A stretch of DNA of 37,047 bases. It comes from an uncultured Bacilli bacterium. GTDB lineage: Bacteria > Bacillota_I > Bacilli_A > RF39 > UBA660. Shown piece after piece: positions 33,632 to 37,047 of the stretch (position 1 is its first letter; the number at the start of each line of letters is the position of its first letter). Location of the stretch: assembly GCA_944332155.1 (NCBI GenBank), contig CALVJM010000003.1:1-37047 (forward strand). The letters run 5' to 3'. The translations under genes were made by a program, and so were the position numbers. Under the pieces are notes generated by a model. It was not told where the DNA came from. It ran no database searches and worked only from the letters and a program-made list of their open reading frames with translations.

Positions 33632-34738
33632 GTGAAAACAGTCGTCTTGGGAATGAGTGGAGGAGTAGATAGTAGTGTAGCTGCAATTCTATTAAAAAAT
33701 CAAGGATATAAAGTAATTGGTCTTTTTATGCGTAATTGGGATAGTATGTTAAATAATGATATATTAGGAAACCCTGATTTAGAAAATCATTCTATTTGCC
33801 CTCAAGAAGAAGATTATAATGACGCTAAAGCTGTATGCGAAAAGTTAGGTATTCCTCTTCATCGCGTAGATTTTGTAAAAGAATATTGGGATTATGTATT
33901 TACTTATTTTTTAGATGAATTAAAAAAAGGACGTACACCTAATCCCGATTTAATGTGTAATAAATATATTAAATTCGATATGTTTGTTAAAGAAGCAAAA
34001 AAGTTAGGGGCAGATTATATTGCGACTGGTCATTATGCTCAAATGGAAAATGGTAAGCTTTTACGAGCTGTTGACCACAATAAAGATCAAACTTACTTTT
34101 TAGCTCAATTATCTAAAGAACAATTACAAAATGTATTATTTCCAATTGGTAAGTTAGAAAAACCAGAAGTGCGTAAAATCGCCGAAGAATATGGATTAAT
34201 CACAGCCCGTAAAAAAGATTCTACTGGTATTTGTTTTATTGGAGAACGTAATTTTACTAAATTTTTAGAAAATTATTTACCAAATATGCCAGGTGATATA
34301 GTAGATATCGATTCTAAAGAAGTAGTTGGAAAACATATTGGGTTAATGTATTATACTATCGGTCAAAGAAGAGGACTTCATATTGGTGGTTCAAAGGAAA
34401 GAATGTTTGTTGTTGGAAAAGATTTAAATAAAAATATCTTATATATTTCCTATGGTAATACAGATTATTTAATAAGTGATTCTTGTATTATAGATACGGT
34501 TGTATTTAACTGTGATGAACGTCCAACCAATTGTACAGCTAAATTTCGTTATCGCCAACCAGATAATGAAGTTGAATTAAAATACTTAGATAATGGTGAA
34601 ATATTAGTACAATACCCACAAGGAGTAAAATCAGTTACCCCTGGACAAGCTTGTGTCCTTTATATGAAAGATCAATGTATTGGAAGTGGAATAATTAAAG
34701 AAGTACATAAAAATCAAAAGAAGTTATGGTATTTATAG
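33632..34738 (+). CDS. mnmA: tRNA-specific 2-thiouridylase MnmA (TrmU)
   Basis: MnmA thiolates uridine 34 of Lys, Glu and Gln tRNAs, using sulfur relayed from a cysteine desulfurase. The PP-loop GMSGGVDSS (about residues 7-15) binds ATP. The two catalytic cysteines are Cys109 (LMCNKY) and Cys201 (TGICFIG), and GQRRGLHIGG is also present. The start is GTG at 33632, because AAAGGAGG lies 6 bases upstream; the longer frame from 33578 reads through a terminator and promoter. The product is 368 residues, as usual. TATAAT at 33601-33606 is a probable promoter. The next gene overlaps its Shine-Dalgarno with the mnmA stop. Confidence 0.96.
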   Translation: MKTVVLGMSGGVDSSVAAILLKNQGYKVIGLFMRNWDSMLNNDILGNPDLENHSICPQEEDYNDAKAVCEKLGIPLHRVDFVKEYWDYVFTYFLDELKKGRTPNPDLMCNKYIKFDMFVKEAKKLGADYIATGHYAQMENGKLLRAVDHNKDQTYFLAQLSKEQLQNVLFPIGKLEKPEVRKIAEEYGLITARKKDSTGICFIGERNFTKFLENYLPNMPGDIVDIDSKEVVGKHIGLMYYTIGQRRGLHIGGSKERMFVVGKDLNKNILYISYGNTDYLISDSCIIDTVVFNCDERPTNCTAKFRYRQPDNEVELKYLDNGEILVQYPQGVKSVTPGQACVLYMKDQCIGSGIIKEVHKNQKKLWYL

Positions 34739-34746
34739 GAGGATTT

Positions 34747-35607
34747 ATGAAAAAATTAGGAATTTTTCTTTTAAGTTTAGTTATATTCTGTAGTTCTATT
34801 GTTTTATGTGTTAGCTTTTCCATCCAAGAAATTACTTCTCGTGTTGTTACTAATGTAGTTTTAGATCAAATAAATGTTCGTGAAATAACTAATATAGTAC
34901 AAGATATCGCTCCAGAAGTGAGTGATGAACAATTAACAATATTAGAAGAAAAGATTATTCAAAGCGAAGAGTTAAATGATTTATCTACTTCATATTTAAA
35001 TGAATTTGCTAACTCAATTCAACAAAATAAAGAATTGGATCAAGAAAAATTAAAAGAACAACTAGGAACATTCTTTGATAATAATATAGATACAGTCACT
35101 AAAGAATTAAACACGACTTTAACACCCGAAGAAGAACAAAAATTACGTGATACAATTACATCTCATAGTGAAGAACTATCACAAAAAGTTGAACAAGTAA
35201 TTACCGAAAAAACAGTTTCTTTACCAAAAGAACAACAAACAATGTTAAATTTATATGCAAGTATGAACACATTGGGAATGAAACTAGCAATGGGAATTGT
35301 TATTGTTTTATCAATTATATTTATTATGGTAATATCAAAATCATTTTATCATTGGTTACGTCCTGTAGGAATTGCGGGTACACTAGCAGGAACAATTGTA
35401 TTATTCTTATTTCCTATGTTTATTCAGTTAATAGAAGAAATTTTATCTACCGATTTACTAGGAAAAAATGTTGCGATTCCTGTACAGACCTTAAAGTTAA
35501 GTGGAACAATATTATTAATAACTAGTATTGTAATGATTGCTTTATATTATATAATTAAACTATTCCAAAAAAAGAATATTACCACTCGTAATAGTCAACA
35601 AATTTAA
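34747..35607 (+). CDS. Hypothetical membrane protein with extracellular helical domain
   Basis: This 286-residue protein has an N-terminal signal/anchor helix (about residues 4-22). A long charged, mostly helical region follows (about 25-175, including TVTKELNTTLTPEEEQKLRD), then three membrane helices to the end. The region between is rich in Glu, Asn and Gln with coiled-coil character, probably outside the cell. The ATG at 34747 follows TAGGAGG, which overlaps the mnmA stop, so it is likely co-transcribed with mnmA. No family is recognised. A terminator lies directly after it. Confidence 0.72.
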   Translation: MKKLGIFLLSLVIFCSSIVLCVSFSIQEITSRVVTNVVLDQINVREITNIVQDIAPEVSDEQLTILEEKIIQSEELNDLSTSYLNEFANSIQQNKELDQEKLKEQLGTFFDNNIDTVTKELNTTLTPEEEQKLRDTITSHSEELSQKVEQVITEKTVSLPKEQQTMLNLYASMNTLGMKLAMGIVIVLSIIFIMVISKSFYHWLRPVGIAGTLAGTIVLFLFPMFIQLIEEILSTDLLGKNVAIPVQTLKLSGTILLITSIVMIALYYIIKLFQKKNITTRNSQQI

Positions 35608-35634
35608 AACTATGGATTCCATTCATAGTTTTTT
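35608..35634 (+). terminator. Rho-independent terminator
   Basis: AACTATG (35608-35614) pairs with CATAGTT (35624-35630) around a 9-base loop, with trailing T residues. Confidence 0.8.
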
Positions 35635-35651
35635 ATTATACTTTTTGTTTA

Positions 35652-35682
35652 CACTTGACATTTGACAATGAAGTGGTAAAAT
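35652..35682 (+). promoter_or_regulatory. Promoter with a palindromic operator for the HTH gene
   Basis: TTGACA (35655-35660) and TAAAAT (35677-35682) are separated by 16 bases. CACTT (35652-35656) and AAGTG (35671-35675) form an inverted pair, with CATT/AATG nested one base off centre. Such a repeat over the -35 and spacer is where an autoregulatory repressor would bind. Confidence 0.6.
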
Positions 35683-35700
35683 GTTAATAGGAGGGTAGTT

Positions 35701-36486
35701 ATGGAAAGACTAAACGAAATATTACACGAGCTTGGAATATCAAAGGTAAAACTAGCTAAATATCTAGGTGTTTCAAGACAGATGATTTACAATTATTTAG
35801 AATTAGATGATATAAATAAATGGCCTAAAGACAAGAAAGTTTTATTATTAAATTTGTTAGGAATTAAATCTGGAGATGAATTAAAAAAAATTAAAGTAGA
35901 TACAGATTATATTCTTAGTGTTGAAACACGCATTAACGCTTTATTTGAAAATAATGAAAAGATGAATGCGATTAATGAGACTAACGCAATATATAATGGT
36001 TTATCAAAACAAAATAAAGAAGTAATGCATGATATTATAGAATTGATGAAAGAAAAGTTAGAAGACGACAAAGATCATCAAGCTTACTATATATTTAAAT
36101 ATTTATATCATTTCTTACAAGCAATGGACACAAACAAAGAATTAAAATATATATTAGGCTATGTATCTAAAGCAGCTGGTTTTGTTAAACCTGAAGAATT
36201 TGTCTTTGAAAAAGAAGAACAGTTCTTATTTGAAAGTATCTTCTATACCGCAATGGTATTGTATGAAAGTGGTGCTCCAAGCAAAACAAAGATTGCAGAA
36301 GCCCATAAACGTTTCGAAAATAAAATTGAACACAAACGTGAAGAGAAAATGAGTCGTACATTAGAATTAAATACATATAAAATACAAGCATTAAAAGAAT
36401 TAGGATATACTGAAATTAATGAAAAAAATGCATCTGAAGTATTAGAAAAAATTGCTGAAATTCAATCACGTAAAGTGACAAATTAA
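35701..36486 (+). CDS. HTH (XRE-like) DNA-binding protein
   Basis: The N-terminal 60 residues form a helix-turn-helix: LHELGISKVKLAKYLGVSRQ, then MIYNYLELDD, with the second helix at about 16-34. The remaining 200 residues are helical and charged, with no recognised domain (HDIIELMKEKLEDDKD, FKYLYHFLQAMDTNKEL). The 261-residue length is long for a simple repressor, so the C-terminal part may bind a ligand or partner. AGGAGGG precedes the ATG. The inverted repeat in its promoter suggests autoregulation. It ends with a clear terminator, then 440 bases without a gene. Confidence 0.72.
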   Translation: MERLNEILHELGISKVKLAKYLGVSRQMIYNYLELDDINKWPKDKKVLLLNLLGIKSGDELKKIKVDTDYILSVETRINALFENNEKMNAINETNAIYNGLSKQNKEVMHDIIELMKEKLEDDKDHQAYYIFKYLYHFLQAMDTNKELKYILGYVSKAAGFVKPEEFVFEKEEQFLFESIFYTAMVLYESGAPSKTKIAEAHKRFENKIEHKREEKMSRTLELNTYKIQALKELGYTEINEKNASEVLEKIAEIQSRKVTN

Positions 36487-36499
36487 GAGTAGGGAAGAG

Positions 36500-36526
36500 G
36501 AGAGTTGAAATAAGAACTCTCTTTTT
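36500..36526 (+). terminator. Rho-independent terminator after the HTH gene
   Basis: GAGAGTT (36500-36506) pairs with AACTCTC (36515-36521) around GAAATAAG and runs into T5. Confidence 0.88.
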
Positions 36527-36530
36527 CTTT

Positions 36531-36970
36531 TTTAGAATTTACCATCTAGTCTATTTACATGCTTATTATCATTTATGTAAAATATTATATACTCATATAA
36601 TTAAAATAATCAATGGTATAATAGATAATCCCAGTGAAAATATGATTTATTTAAGTATCATTAATTTAAATCTAAAATGACACATTACAAAAATTTATAT
36701 CTACTACCCCTATTTTTTATTCCCCTTCCCCTACTTGTTTTTAATAGAGTAGGATAGACAAATAGATTACAGTTCATTAGAGTCATATTCGTCTTACATT
36801 ATTAAATATAACATATTCTTTTATTAGAATATATTTTAATACACTTACGTAATGAATAGTCCTAAATAAAAATCCATAATGCTTTAACTAATTTATTTAA
36901 CTGTATAAATTTGTATAATATAAAAAAAATATTTTAATTATTGTATAATAATCAAAAAGATATGGTATAT
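36531..36970. other. AT-rich non-coding stretch
   Basis: No gene is seen on either strand. A TATAAT at 36617-36622 has no good -35, and CCTACT/AGAGTAGG makes a small hairpin near 36730-36753. The DNA is almost entirely A and T before the terminal repeat. Confidence 0.6.
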
Positions 36971-37046
36971 TATCTTGAGTTTTACAGCAAAAACGCGTAA
37001 TCCCTTATTTTATAAAGAAAAACGCGTTTTTCGTATCTTGTGTAAT
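36971..37046. repeat. 76-bp palindromic repeat, right copy (inverted)
   Basis: This is the reverse complement of 3-78 with five mismatches. Three lie in the outer flank, at the 11th, 13th and 15th bases from the right-hand edge, and two in the middle. Both ACGCG cores and the CTTTATAAAATAAGGG centre are identical. It ends one base before the window edge. Confidence 0.85.
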
Positions 37047-37047
37047 A

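Noticed and set aside
1-37047. Recoding of TGA as Trp, as in mycoplasmas, because of the very low GC.
   Set aside because: Trp is encoded by TGG throughout conserved genes, and TGA ends several frames such as ylbJ.
1-37047. CRISPR arrays, tRNA or rRNA genes, toxin-antitoxin pairs and prophage genes.
   Set aside because: None was recognised on reading both strands. The intergenic stretches hold promoters, terminators and remnants only.

Overview
The window is 37 kb of very AT-rich, densely coded bacterial chromosome. It suggests a low-GC Gram-positive of the Bacillota (class Bacilli or Erysipelotrichia-like, the sort often seen as gut metagenome bins). The clues are strong AGGAGG/AGGTGA ribosome-binding sites, TTGACA/TATAAT promoters, AddAB rather than RecBCD, DnaG-SigA-TrmK-YqfQ synteny, a YlbJ-YlbL pair, and the sporulation proteins SpoIVB, SpoIIM and YlbJ. 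TGG encodes Trp and TGA is used as a stop, so the mycoplasma code does not apply. Genus cannot be settled from the sequence alone.

Layout. 209-5672: AddB and AddA helicase-nuclease. 5763-6575: UppP. 6716-8020: an anchored surface protein with a TasA/camelysin-like N-terminus and a GC-rich 3' end, behind a G9 tract and a near-consensus promoter. 8138-10817: ComEA and ComEC for DNA uptake. 11045-14586: DnaG, SigA, TrmK, with a YqfQ-like gene reversed next to them. 15074-17949: pilus platform PilC with a long extra N-terminal membrane region, then prepilin peptidase. 17971-19605: a scar holding a MurD C-terminal fragment, a decayed IS3 transposase and other remnants. 19606-23211: PilB ATPase (reverse) and two prepilin-like proteins, one carrying an Ig-like and an ALK-type glycine-rich domain. 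23206-28954: YlbJ, YlbL, a coiled-coil protein, MutS and a membrane protein. 28981-31071: nusB-xseA-xseB behind a promoter containing a perfect LexA-type box. 31138-36486: SpoIVB, MscL, a 39-residue membrane protein missed by length filters, SpoIIM, MnmA, a membrane protein and an HTH regulator.

How it fits together. The window gathers much of a Gram-positive competence/type IV pilus machine (PilB, PilC, PilD, two prepilins, ComEA, ComEC) with DNA processing and repair (AddAB, MutS, ExoVII). A substrate for prepilin peptidase is present, but no obvious major pilin (ComGC-like). A 76-bp palindromic repeat sits at both ends in opposite orientation, 71 of 76 bases matching.

The most notable candidates are the GC-rich, W-x-V...G-V-R-P-V 3' end of the surface protein gene (possible hypervariable region, diversity-generating-retroelement style), the G9 tract before its promoter, the glycine-rich pilin, the LexA box on nusB-xseAB, and the terminal inverted repeats.
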